The position numbers and the translations under genes are program-made. The notes below the pieces were generated by a model, which saw only the letters and a list, made by a program, of their open reading frames with translations, was not told the DNA's origin and did not search any database. Positions 54,934 to 64,000 of a stretch of DNA of 64,000 bases are shown in pieces; position 1 is the stretch's first letter; each line of letters starts with the position of its first letter. The DNA is from Babylonia areolata. Lineage: Eukaryota; Mollusca; Gastropoda; Neogastropoda; Buccinidae. Where the stretch lies: positions 67,501 to 131,500 of the forward strand of contig NC_134889.1 of assembly GCF_041734735.1 (NCBI RefSeq), given 5' to 3'.

Positions 54934-57745
54934 TAGTAGTAGTAGTAGTAGGCCTCCTTCGGTCATGGCTGACCATGGATAGAGTATATCTGACCTAACA
55001 TCTAATTGGGCTGTCTGCTTGGACTAAGCAGCGTTGCCTGTGACTGTAGAGACCGATGCGAGAGAAACAGTGTGTCGCAGCGGTCACATGTGTAAGCTGA
55101 TGCTGGTCTGTTGGCTGCCATCCCTTTTCTGCGAGCTTGCTTTTCTGCTGCAGCAGCTGACAGTTTGTCCTCACCAATCCGTAGCTGATTCTTGAGAGTG
55201 CTTCTCCATCTGTTGTGGTCATCTGCAAGGTCCTCCGAGGACTCAGTGTTGATCTCAAGCGCCTTCATGTCACGTTTGCAAACGTCTTTGTATCTCAGCT
55301 GTGGGCAGCCGATGCTTCTCTGCCCCATGGCGAGCTCTCCATAAAGGATGTCTTTTGGGATGCGACTATCTTCCATGTGGTGAACGTGGCCCAGCCACCG
55401 CAGCCGATGCTGTCTCAGCATGGTATACATGGTCGGGAGGCCAGTGCGAGTGAGGACTTCAGTGTTTGTCACCATGTCTTGTCAGGAGATGCCGGGTATG
55501 CGCCATCGGCTTCTCAGGTGGAAGGTATTGAGCCTTTTCTCCTGACAAGCATGTGTGGTCCACGCCTCACTGCCATACAGCAAGGCGTTGTATACAGCCA
55601 TCTTTGTCTTCGTGGTCAGCTTGGGATTTGTCCACACTCTTTGTGTGAGGCGGGCTAGTGTTGTGGCTGCCTTCCCGATTCTCTTGTTGATCTCGGTGTC
55701 AAGGGAGTGGTTGTCGGTGATGGTGGACCCAAGGTAAGTGAATTGATGGATGGCTTCAATTGGTTCAATGGCTTCATCAATGGTGATGGCTGGTGGAGAT
55801 GGCGTGTCTTGGCCTAGGACGTTTGTCTTCTTGAGACTGATGGTCAGACCAAAATCTTTGCAGGCCTGGGAGAAGCAGTCCATTAGTGACTGTAAGTCCC
55901 GCTGGGTGTGGGTCACAACTGAGGCATTGCGGCAAAGAGCTTGTCTCTGATGAGGGCTTCGCGGACTTTTGTCCTTGCTCTGAGGTGGGCGAGATTGAAG
56001 AGCCTGCCATCTGATCTGGTCTGCAGGTAGATCCCTTCTTGCGCTGTGCTGAACGCATGCCTTAGGAGAAGAGCAAAGAAGATTCCAAATAGGGTGGGGG
56101 CGAGGACACAGCCTTGTTTGACACCGCTGCATATGTCAATTGGCTTGGAGAGGTTACCATTGAACTGCACCATCCCTTTCATGTTGGAGTGGAAGGACTC
56201 AATCAAGCTGTGCAGTTTTGTGGGGCAACTGATCTTTCAAAGAGCCCTGAAAAGGCCTTCTCTGCTGACCAGATCAAAGGCCTTGGTGAGGTCAATGAAT
56301 GCGACATACAGGGGCATCCTCTGCTCTCTGCACTTCTCCTGGATTTGGCGAAGGGAGAAGGTCATGTCTACAGTGGATCTCTGCTCGGAAACCGCACTGT
56401 GATTCCGGATAAACACGTTCGGCCAGTTACTGTAGGCGAATTAGGAGGACCCGAGCATAGACTTTGCCAACAATGCTGAGAAGCAAGATGCCTCTGTAGT
56501 TGTTGTAGTTGCTCCTTTCGCCCTTGTTTTTGTACAGGGTGATGATCTTGGCGTCCCTCATGTCCTGCGGTACAGCTCCCTCGTTCCAGCACTGACAGAG
56601 GACTGTGTGCAGAGGATGCAGAAGAGTAGTCTTGCAGTGTTTAATGAGGTCTGGGGGAATTCCGTCGCTGCCAGGTGCCTTGCCTGATGTCAGGCTGTTA
56701 ATGGCCTTGCTGAGTTCGTCCTCAGTTGGCTCTGCGTCAAGTTCTTCCATGACCGGCATGCACTTGATGGCATCGAGGGCTGAGTTGGACACCATGTTTT
56801 CTGTGGAGTAGAGATCAGAGTAGTGTTCTGCCTATCTCTCCATCTGCTGGCTAGGATCGTTGATTACTTCCCCAGTGAAGGATTTGAGGGGGGCAGTCTT
56901 GCTCTGTGTTGGTCCCAGTGCTTTCTTGATGCCATCATATATCCCTCAGATGTTGCCTCTTTCAGCAGCATTCTGTATCTCTTCACTGAGCTCTGTCCAG
57001 TACTCATTTGCACATCGCCTGGTGTTGGGCTGAACCTTACTCCAGGCTGCCCTGAGGATTTGCAGGTTCTTCTCACTGGGTGACCGTTTGTATTCGTTGA
57101 GTGCAGCGCGCTTGGCCTCAATACTGGGAGTCATCTCTGATGATTTGGCCTCAAACCAGTCGGACTTCGTGGTCTTTTTCCCAAAGGTGGCCATAGCAAT
57201 GCAGTGCATGGTGTCTCGTAGCGTTTCCCATCTTTCTGTGGCAGAGTCTGGGCTGCAATGCCTCGAATTCTCTCTCAAAGGCCACTGCGAACTGTTCTAC
57301 AAGGTCTGCTGAGACATCTTGCTGACGTCAATGTGAGAGTTCCCTTGTTTCTTTGAGCAGTGGAACTTCTTTGGTTGCAGTCTGATCTTGCAGCATACCA
57401 GAGAGTGGTCCGTGTCGCAGTCTGCGCTGTGGTAAGAGCGAGTGTGGAGAAGGTTTTTGATGGCAGCTCGTCTTACCAGGATCAGATCCAGTTGGTACCA
57501 ATGTTTTGAGTGCGGGTGCCTCCAGGAGACTCTGTGTTGGGAGTTGGCGATGTACAGTTCGTGGCAGGTACAAAACTCAAGTAGTCGCTGTCCATTCTCA
57601 TTCATTTTCGCCACTCCAAAGGAACCGAGACAGGAGGGCCACAAATCGTCTGCACCCACTCTCGCATTGAAGTCACCCAGGAGAACAAATTGTTCTGTCC
57701 TGGGGGTGTTCCTCATGGTTTTTAGACGCTTGCTGAACATGTTTG
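54934..57745 (-). mobile_element. RTE-like LINE, 5'-truncated, with intact 3' end
   Basis: On the minus strand from 57745: endonuclease with FVLLGDFNARVGAD, WYQLDLILVRR and DCDTDHSLVCCKI; a helical linker; RT with LTSGKAPGSDGIPPDLIKHC, NNYRGILLLSIVGKVYARVL, CSGVKQGCVLAPTLFGIFF, the later FTYLGSTITDNHSLDTEINK and LLYGSEAW; then HRLRWLGHVHHMEDSRIPKD and a C-terminal zinc finger (CDRCDTLFLS, with SRIGLYSHRQRC in the next frame). It ends at 54934-54951 in a (TAC)n tail. Endonuclease and RT motif forms fit an RTE-type element; clade uncertain. Several frameshifts; the 5' part is lost where the exon D ladder begins. Confidence 0.85.
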
Positions 57746-58521
57746 TGTTTGCAGCCGTTTGAAAAGTGTGTGGCACAGGACAGGAAATCGATGGTTTTGT
57801 TGTGTTTATGTTTTAAGATGTTTGAGGAGTGCATAGCATGGGACAAGGAATTGATGGTTTTTGTTATGTTTGTGTCTTCAGACTTTGACAAGTGCGTAGC
57901 GCGGGACAGAGAAATTATGGTTTTGTTATGTTTGTGCTTTCAGACTTTGACAAATGTGTGGCGTGGGACAGAGAATTGAAAGGTTTTGTTATGTTTGTGT
58001 TTTCAGATGTTTGATGGGTGCGTGGTGCAGGACAAAGATTTGATGGTTTTTGTTATGTTTGCCTTTTCAGACGTTTGACAAGTGTGTGGCGCGGGACAAA
58101 GAATTGGTGTTTTTTTGTTTTTTGTGTGTTTTTTTAGACGTTTGACGAGTGCGTGGCACGGGACAGAGAATTGATGTTTTTTGTTTTGTTTGTGTTTTTA
58201 GACGTTTGACAAGTGTGTGGCGCGGGACAGAGAATTGGTGGTTTTTGTTTTGTTTGTGTTTTTAGACGTTTGACGAGTGTGTGGCGCGGGACAGAGAATT
58301 GATGTTTTTTGTTTTGTTTGTGTTTTTAGACGTTTGACGAGTGTGTGGCGCGGGACAGAAAATTGATGTTTTTTGTTTTGTTTGTGTTTTTAGACGTTTG
58401 ACGAGTGTGTGGCGCGGGACAGAGAATTGATGTTTTTTGTTTTGTTTGTGTTTTTAGACATTTGACGAGTGTGTGGCGTGGGACAGAGAATTGATGTTTT
58501 TTGTTTTGTTTGTGTTTTTAG
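57746..58521 (+). repeat. 64-bp ladder of partial exon D copies with splice acceptors
   Basis: Twelve tandem copies of a unit made of a T/G-rich tract ending in YAG (TTTTGTTTGTGTTTTTAG) plus the first ~35 nt of HS2ST exon D (ACGTTTGACGAGTGTGTGGC). Exon-like parts start at 57755, 57818, 57882, 57944, 58007, 58071, 58138, 58202, 58266, 58330, 58394 and 58458; the true exon starts at 58522. Copies next to the exon are almost identical, the far ones diverged. Each reads TFDECVARDRELMF... and meets TGA at the start of the next unit. Confidence 0.93.
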
Positions 58522-58619
58522 ACATTTGACGAGTGTGTGGCGCAGGACAGAGAGCACTGTGACCCAGAGAACCTGTGGCTGCAGATTCCCTTCTTCTGCG
58601 GCCATGTGGCCGAATGCTG
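58522..58619 (+). CDS. HS2ST1: Heparan sulfate 2-O-sulfotransferase, exon D (disulfide region)
   Basis: 98 nt, phase 0 entry, two leftover bases. Acceptor TTTTTAG|ACATTT, donor GCTG|GTCAGT. It reads TFDECVAQDREHCDPENLWL then [12 protein letters not shown] and the first two bases of Trp; human has [33 protein letters not shown]. The Cys pairs equivalent to Cys201-Cys209 and Cys222-Cys228 are both present at the same spacing. The alternative donor TCA|GTGTGT would shift the phase against the human protein and is less likely. No later exon (human NVGSRWAMDQAKYNLINEYF onward) is seen before the window ends, so the rest lies beyond 64000. Confidence 0.97.
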
Positions 58620-58620
58620 G

Positions 58621-58621
58621 T

Positions 58622-58680
<59 letters not shown>
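58621..58680 (+). repeat. (TG)n at the exon D donor
   Basis: About 28 uninterrupted TG units which begin inside the donor itself (GTCAGTGTGTG...). Confidence 0.95.
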
Positions 58681-58682
<2 letters not shown>

Positions 58683-58960
58683 AAGTAGTAGTGATAATAG
58701 TAGAAGTAGTTGTTGTAATAGTACTACTAGTATTATTAATATTATGTGAGTGCATTTATTGATGTGTGTTAGGGAGAACTTTGCAGATTTTGGAAGCCAG
58801 GTATATCCTGTTTTGGGAAAACAAAACCACACAAATGTAATAGTTGTTACTGATGAAAAATTCAGAGATGATTAGTAATAGTGGTAGTAGTAGTAGTAGT
58901 AATTGTTCTTAAATTTTTATTTTTTTTTTTTTTTTTATCAGACCAGAAGTTTATGCAGGG
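58681..58960 (+). other. Intronic sequence with AGT-type triplets and a T tract
   Basis: (AGT)n at 58684-58740 and 58870-58900, T-tract 58917-58937. Nothing else recognised. Confidence 0.5.
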
Positions 58961-59520
58961 GAGAGCACCTGTGTGGATATTGCATATATATTTGTTTACC
59001 ACTCAGCACTACCTGTGTGGATATTGCACATTTATTGTTTACCACTCAGCACTACCTGTGTGGATATTGCACATTTATTGTTCACCACTCAGCATCACCT
59101 GTGTGGATATTGCACATTTATTGTTCACCACTCAGCATCACCTGTGTGGATATTGCACATTTATTGTTCACCACTTGTGTGGATATTGCACATTTATTGT
59201 TCACCACTCAGCATCACCTGTGTGGATATTGCACATTTATTGTTCACCACTCAGCATCACCTGTGTGGATATTGCACATTTATTGTTTACCACTCAGCAT
59301 CACCTGTGTGGATATTGCACATTTATTGTTTACCACTCAGCACTACCTGTGTGGATATTGCACATTTATTGTTTACCACTCAGCATCACCTGTGTGGATA
59401 TTGCACATTTATTGTTCACCACTCAGCACTACCTGTGTGGATATTGCACATTTATTGTTTACCACTCAGCATCACCTGTGTGGATATTGCACATTTATTG
59501 TTTACCACTTGTGTGGATAT
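58961..59520 (+). repeat. 43-bp minisatellite
   Basis: About 13 copies of GTGTGGATATTGCACATTTA + TTGTTTACCACTCAGCATCACCT; two copies lack the last 17 bp. Because 43 is not a multiple of 3 all three + frames read through in turn. Confidence 0.93.
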
Positions 59521-59640
59521 TACTCACTCGTTTCTTTACCAGGCATGAAGAGGTGTTGTTATTCTGTTTAACATGTGCAAGGAGAATTCCTCACCTGAAA
59601 ACTTCATTCTGCACCTCATCTTGCAGACTGTTCGGGATAA

Positions 59641-60610
59641 TACTTGTTAGTCCTACCTGTGTGCCTGATGTTAGTCTTAATCTGTGTGCCTGATGTGTAC
59701 ATGGTGGTACCTGCTAGTCATACCTTTGTGCCTGATGTTAGTCCTACCTGTGTGCCTGATGTTAGTCTTACCTGTGTGCCTGATGTGTACATGGTGTTAC
59801 CTGCTAGTCATACCTTTGTGCCTGATGTTAGTCCTACCTGTGTGCCTGATGTTAGTCTTACCTGTGTGCCTGATGTGTACATGGTGTTACCTGCTAGTTG
59901 TACCTGTGTGCCTGATGTTAGTCTTGCCTGTGTGCCTGATGTTAGTCGTACCTTTGTGCCTGATGTTAGTCGTACCTGTGTGCCTGATGTGTACATGGTG
60001 TTACCTGCTAGTCGTACCTGTGTGCCTGATGTGTACATGGTGTTACCTGCTAGTCGTACCTGTGTGCCTGATGTTAGTCGTACCAGTGTGCCTGATGTGT
60101 ACATGGTGTTACCTGCTAGTCGTACCTTTGTGCCTGATGTTAGTCGTACCTGTGTGCCTGATGTTAGTCGTACCTGTGTGCCTGATGTGTACATGGTGTT
60201 ACCTGCTAGTTGTACCTTTGTGCCTGATGTTAGTCCTACCTGTGTGCCTGATGTTAGTCTTACCTGTGTGCCTGATGTGTATATGGTGTTACCTGCTAGT
60301 CATACCTTTGTGCCTGATGTTAGTCGTACCTGTGTGCCTGATGTTAGTCTTACCTGTGTGCCTGATGTGTACATGGTGTTACCTGGTACTTGTACCTGTG
60401 TGCCTGATGTTAGTCGTACCTGTGTGCCTGATGTGTACATGGTGTTACCTGCTAGTTGTACCTTTGTGCCTGATGTTAGTCCTACCTGTGTGCCTGATGT
60501 TAGTCTTACCTGTGTGCCTGATGTGTACATGGTGTTACCTGCTAGTCGTACCTGTGTGTTTGATGTATGCCTAATGATGTTACCTGTTAGTCATACCTGT
60601 GTGCCTGATG
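59641..60610 (+). repeat. 24/22-bp minisatellite with composite higher-order pattern
   Basis: Two sub-units, GTTAGTCCTACCTGTGTGCCTGAT (24 bp) and GTGTACATGGTGTTACCTGCTA (22 bp, plus GTCGTACC...), alternate in blocks such as 59700-59790 and 59790-59880, which are almost identical. Confidence 0.92.
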
Positions 60611-61370
60611 TATACATGATGATGTTACCTGTAATTCTCCCTTCTTTACCTGCCATATGGAGGATGTTACCTGTAATTCTCACCTTTGTACCTAACGTGT
60701 GCAGGAACATTACCTGTAATTATCACCTGTTTACCTGATGTTTGCAGATTGTTACCTGTAGTTTTCACCTGTGTACCAGATAAGTGCAGGGCATTACCTG
60801 TAATTCTCACATGTGCACCTGACGTGCAGGATGTTATCTGTAAATCTCACGTGTACCTGACATGTGCATGATGTTATAGTGAGTTCAGAATTTGGTGTGC
60901 CTGACATTTGCAGGATGTTACCTTTAAATATCACCTCTGGACCCGATGTGTGCAGGATATTACCTGTAAATGTCACCTGTGTACATGAGGTGTTCAGGAT
61001 GTTACATGTAAATGTCACCTCTGTACCTGACATGTGTAGGATGTTACATGTAAATGTCACCTCTGTACCTGACATGTGCAGAATGTTACCTGTAAATGTC
61101 ACCTGTGTACCTGACATGTGCATGATGATACCTGTAAATCTCACCTGTGTTCCTGATGTGTGCAGGATGTTACATGTAAATGTCACCTGTTTACCTGATG
61201 TTGCAGGATGTTACCTGTAAATCTCACCTGTGTACCTGACATGTGTAGGATGTTACCTGTAAATCTCACCTGTGTACCTGACATGTGCAGGATGTTACCT
61301 GTAAATCTCACCTGTGTACTTGATGTTGCAGGATATTACTTGTAAATCTCACCTGTGTACCTGACGTATG
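60611..61370 (+). repeat. ~42-bp minisatellite, diverged
   Basis: About 17 copies: ATGTTACCTGTAAATCTCAC + CTGTGTACCTGACATGTGCAGG. It shares TTACCTG and TGTGTGCCTGA(T) with the preceding array, so the two probably have one origin. The last unit merges into the LINE. Confidence 0.9.
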
Positions 61371-61374
61371 CTCA

Positions 61375-62496
61375 GACCGTCTGCCCTGATAAAAAGACCA
61401 GCTATATTTCTGATTATATTTTAGAAAATAACTTTGATATTGTATTTCTTACCGAAACCTGGTTAAAATCACATGGTCACGATCCCAAACTGAAACAACT
61501 GACCCTCCCTGGATACAAAACCAAGTCACTTCTTCGACTGTCTCGAGGAGGTGACATGGCCATCATCTACAGAGACATCTTGGAGTCTTCCCTTTCCTTC
61601 TCGCATAACCACGCCTTTCCACATGATGCTTTTGAAATGCTCAGTCACTCTCAATGTTCCTGATCACTCAATCATCTTCTGTTGTCTCTGTTGTCATCGT
61701 CCTAGTCGTAAAAAACAACCCATCTTCTCTGTTTCAAGATGAGTTCTGCACACTACTTGATTACTATGACCTTTGTTCTACCAAACTTATCCTCGGAGAT
61801 TTCAGTTTTCATTTCGACAACCAAACTTTCACTGATGTCGAACGCCTCTGTCCATCTCTGTCCAATCATTCTCTCTCTCTGCTCGTCACAGAACCAACAC
61901 ACAGATCTGGCCATACGTTGGACTGGCTCATCTCACGTGACTCTGATGCCGTGATTGCGTCAGTGACTGTAACTGACGAACTTTCTTCCGACCATTCTGT
62001 TGTTATATTCTCACTTAATATTTCAAAACCTACCGGAACCAAAAAATCCGTTACTCGTCGCAACCTGAAATCCATCAACATTAACACTTTTGTTTCTCAA
62101 GCTGCTGAACTTCTTTCCAAAATTTCTTCCCGTACCGACGTCTCTACACATTACAGCACTGTCCTTTCTCAACTGCTGAATGAACATGCACCCCCCACTT
62201 CCTGCATGTTGCTTGATAGGCCTTCTGCCACATAGTACACACAAGACATTTGACTTGCAAAACGCAAACGTCACCAGTTGGAACAGGGATGGCGGTCAAC
62301 AAAACTGAAAATCCACAATCAAATCTTCCGAAAACAAATGAATAAAGTCAAACATATGATCTCATCGGCAAAGACCAACTTCTTTTCTTCCCAAGTTCTC
62401 GATGCCACATCCACCAAATCTCTTTACTCTATCATGTCAAATCTTCTCGGTACTGCAAAAAAGACTCCTTCCTTCTGCCTACACTTTATCTGAACT
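61375..62496 (+). mobile_element. L2-like LINE, endonuclease and linker
   Basis: Reads SDYILENNFDIVFLTETWLK, then GYKTKSLLRLSRGGDMAIIY, then KLILGDFSFHFDNQTF, HRSGHTLDWLISR and TVTDELSSDHSVVIFSL: APE-type endonuclease with TETW, GDFN-like GDFS and SDH boxes. The linker QIFRKQMNKVKHMISSAKTN follows. At least three frame breaks. 5' end obscured by the 42-bp array. Confidence 0.87.
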
Positions 62497-62816
62497 TTAT
62501 CATAGCCTCTTTTATTCGGAAATAACGCTTCTTAGTTTTTCTTCAAGATACATGTTATAAATTCTTTTACCGCAAATAGTGCTTCTTAGTTTTTTTTAGA
62601 ATACATGTTATAATTTCTCTTACTGTGTTATAAAGCAAGTTGTTAAGCTTTTATCACTTTCATATTTTAGTTAAGTCTTTTCACTTTTAAGTTAAAATTT
62701 TGCTATGTTCATATATATGTTAGACTTGACCTTTGACTGAGAGACTGATTGGTGTGAGTGATGAGCCTTTGAATGCACATGTTATTTCCAATTGGATTAA
62801 TAAAGATATATAGTAT
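62497..62816 (+). mobile_element. AT-rich insertion in the L2 element, likely LINE 3' tail
   Basis: 320 bp bounded by the 6-bp direct repeat TGAACT (62491-62496 and 62817-62822), which restores continuity of the L2 product on both sides (TAKKTPS... and LPNIFSSFF). It has an internal direct repeat of AGATACATGTTATAAATTCT (near 62549 and 62600) and ends GGATTAATAAAGATATATAG, a polyadenylation-like 3' end. Best read as a short retroposed 3' UTR. Confidence 0.6.
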
Positions 62817-63500
62817 TGAACTCCCCAATATCTTCTCCTCTTTCTTTTTTGACAGTCGAGAATATTCATACCAGCTAGGACCAAATGCCTTTCCAACCTG
62901 CTCATCCTGATCCTCAGTTCAACAGCATTCCTTTCCATTCCTTTAATGCATTGACTGAAACAGAAATCCATGAAATCCTGAAAGAAATGACAATAAAATA
63001 CTGTGAGCTCGATCCTGTACCAGCCTCTGTCTTTTCCCAGTGTGTCTCACATCTTCTTCCCACTATCACCAATATTGTCAACTCATCCCTTCTCACTGGA
63101 ACGTTTCCATCCACTTTCAAAACTGCAATCGTCCGGCCTCTTCATAAGAAACCCAACCTTGACGCAAACATTTTGAAAAACTATCAACCAGTTTCTGACC
63201 TTCCATTCCTGTTTCAACAATCTCATCTGCCCATTTCAGTCTGCCTATCGTGCTGACCACAGCACCGAAACCACTCTCCTCCTCGTCCTGAATAATCTAC
63301 TGCTAGCGTCGGACTCGGGACATATTTCCCTTCACACTCTTCTCAACTTGTCAGCTGCCTTTGACACAGTAGACCATTCAGTTCTTCTTTCCCATCTTCA
63401 TTTTACATTTGGTATCAACAGCAGTGTTATCAGCTGGTTCAAATGTGATCTCACTGATCGATTCCAGTCTGTCATTGTTGTCCATTTCCAGTTTGAACCT
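62817..63500 (+). mobile_element. L2-like LINE, start of reverse transcriptase
   Basis: Reads LTETEIHEILKEMTIKYCEL then DPVPASVFSQCVSHLLPTIT, NSSLLTGTFPSTFKTAIVRP, KPNLDANILKNYQPVSDLPF, then AYRADHSTETTLLLVLNNLL and LSAAFDTVDHSVLLSHL (the A box Asp). RT is cut before the catalytic F-A-D-D box near 63500. Two or so frame breaks. Confidence 0.87.
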
Positions 63501-63752
63501 GACAGAGATGTTGGGTCTGCTCAGACTGTTTATGTAAAATGGTCGAATAATCTAAAGAACAACTTTACTGGACAGTTTGATGACAAAGTAGTTGATGAGT
63601 TAGATAATGAATTAGATATACTACATGGACACCCTGATTCAGTTTCAGCAGACGCAATAAATTCTATAGTAAGTAAAGTGAATAAAGTCTTGTTGGATAA
63701 TGCCAACCAACTGGGAATGGTTAAAAAGAAAAATAGGGCACATAAAAACCAT
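63501..63752 (+). mobile_element. Piece of another LINE (endonuclease-RT linker)
   Basis: Joined in frame to the L2 piece: DDKVVDELDNELDILHGHPD, NSIVSKVNKVLLDNANQLGM and KKNRAHKNHRPKPLGEAWFN. A helical linker with KPWF(D/N)EEC-type motif that precedes RT in CR1/Jockey-type elements. Family not resolved. Confidence 0.55.
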
Positions 63753-64000
63753 AGACCGAAGCCATTAGGAGAAGCTTGGTTTAATGAGGAATGTAAGATG
63801 AAAAGAAAGCAGTTTAATAGAGGTAAACGCAGGGCAAAGTGCATGGGTTACGGTTAGACCGAAGCCATTAGGAGAAGCTTGGTTTAACGAGGAATGTAAG
63901 ATAAAAAGAAAGCAGTTTAATAGAGGTAAACGCAGGGCAAAGTGCATGGGTTACGGTTAGACCGAAGCCATTAGGAGAAGCTTGGTTTAACGAGGAATGT
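63753..64000 (+). repeat. 103-bp tandem array of LINE coding sequence, open at the window end
   Basis: Unit starts at 63753, 63856 and 63959 (AGACCGAAGCCATTAGGAGA, GAAAGCAGTTTAATAGAGGT, GGGCAAAGTGCATGGGTTAC). It encodes LGEAWFNEECKMKRKQFNRG plus RRAKCMGYG in the first copy; 103 is not a multiple of 3 so later copies shift frame. Length beyond 64000 unknown. Confidence 0.93.

Noticed and set aside
53152-54976. Open frames of 480-604 codons in all three minus frames
   Set aside because: They come from a 33-bp repeat with no stop in those frames; no domain, and all frames are equally open.
58620-58623. Alternative exon D donor TCA|GTGTGT
   Set aside because: It would add bases that break the phase expected from the human protein (CWN); GCTG|GTCAGT matches the donor form of exons A and C.
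58881-60738. Cys/Val-rich + strand frames of 220-364 codons resembling secreted or membrane proteins
   Set aside because: They are translations of the 43-bp and 22/24-bp arrays in all + frames.

Overview
The window is a stretch of animal nuclear DNA, most likely from a mollusc and probably a gastropod. That placement is an inference from the repeat content (two tRNA-headed SINE families of a type I associate with gastropods, many CR1/L2-type LINEs, a DIRS element) and from interrupted genes with very long introns. There are no bacterial-style genes, operons or RNA genes.

One host gene is supported: four consecutive internal exons of a heparan sulfate 2-O-sulfotransferase (HS2ST1 orthologue) on the + strand, at 2195-2365, 5427-5512, 32074-32212 and 58522-58619. 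Their reading phases fit perfectly (0, 2, 0) and together they encode the equivalent of human residues about 65-229: the PAPS-binding loop, the catalytic His pair, the 3'-phosphate-binding strand and both disulfide pairs. The first exon(s) (cytoplasmic tail, membrane anchor) lie upstream of the window and the C-terminal exons downstream. The introns are about 3.1, 26.6 and 26.3 kb.

Nearly everything else is intron, and it is dominated by about 25 tandem arrays with periods of roughly 20-105 bp, plus microsatellites. Layout: 1-720 LINE 3' end; 0.7-6.5 kb arrays around exons A and B; 6.5-10.9 kb LINE fragment, polypurine tract and 78-bp and 39-bp arrays; 10.95-23.5 kb one CR1-like LINE blown up by internal 56-bp and 48-bp arrays, split by a 6.3 kb DIRS element and by an L2 fragment; 24.4-27.5 kb a 36-bp satellite and its 77-bp higher-order derivative; 28.5-31.9 kb 63-bp array, LINE 3' end and CT-rich array; 32-38.6 kb exon C, SINEs and arrays; 38.6-47.4 kb a large element with about 0.6-0.75 kb inverted arms carrying a young Ty3/gypsy-type fossil; 48.9-54.9 kb two 33-bp arrays with inserted elements; 54.9-57.7 kb an RTE-like LINE; 57.7-58.6 kb exon D with its ladder of partial copies; 59-61.4 kb arrays; 61.4-64 kb L2 LINE and a tandemly repeated LINE piece running off the end.

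The most striking observation is that three of the four HS2ST exons are preceded by tandem duplicates of their own splice acceptor plus the 5' part of the exon: two copies for exon B, two decayed copies for exon C, and twelve copies in a 64-bp ladder for exon D. Each intact-looking decoy of B and D would lead to a premature stop if used. This looks like a recurring, gene-wide process (exon-edge minisatellites), and I know of no description of it. It is testable with RNA-seq junctions.
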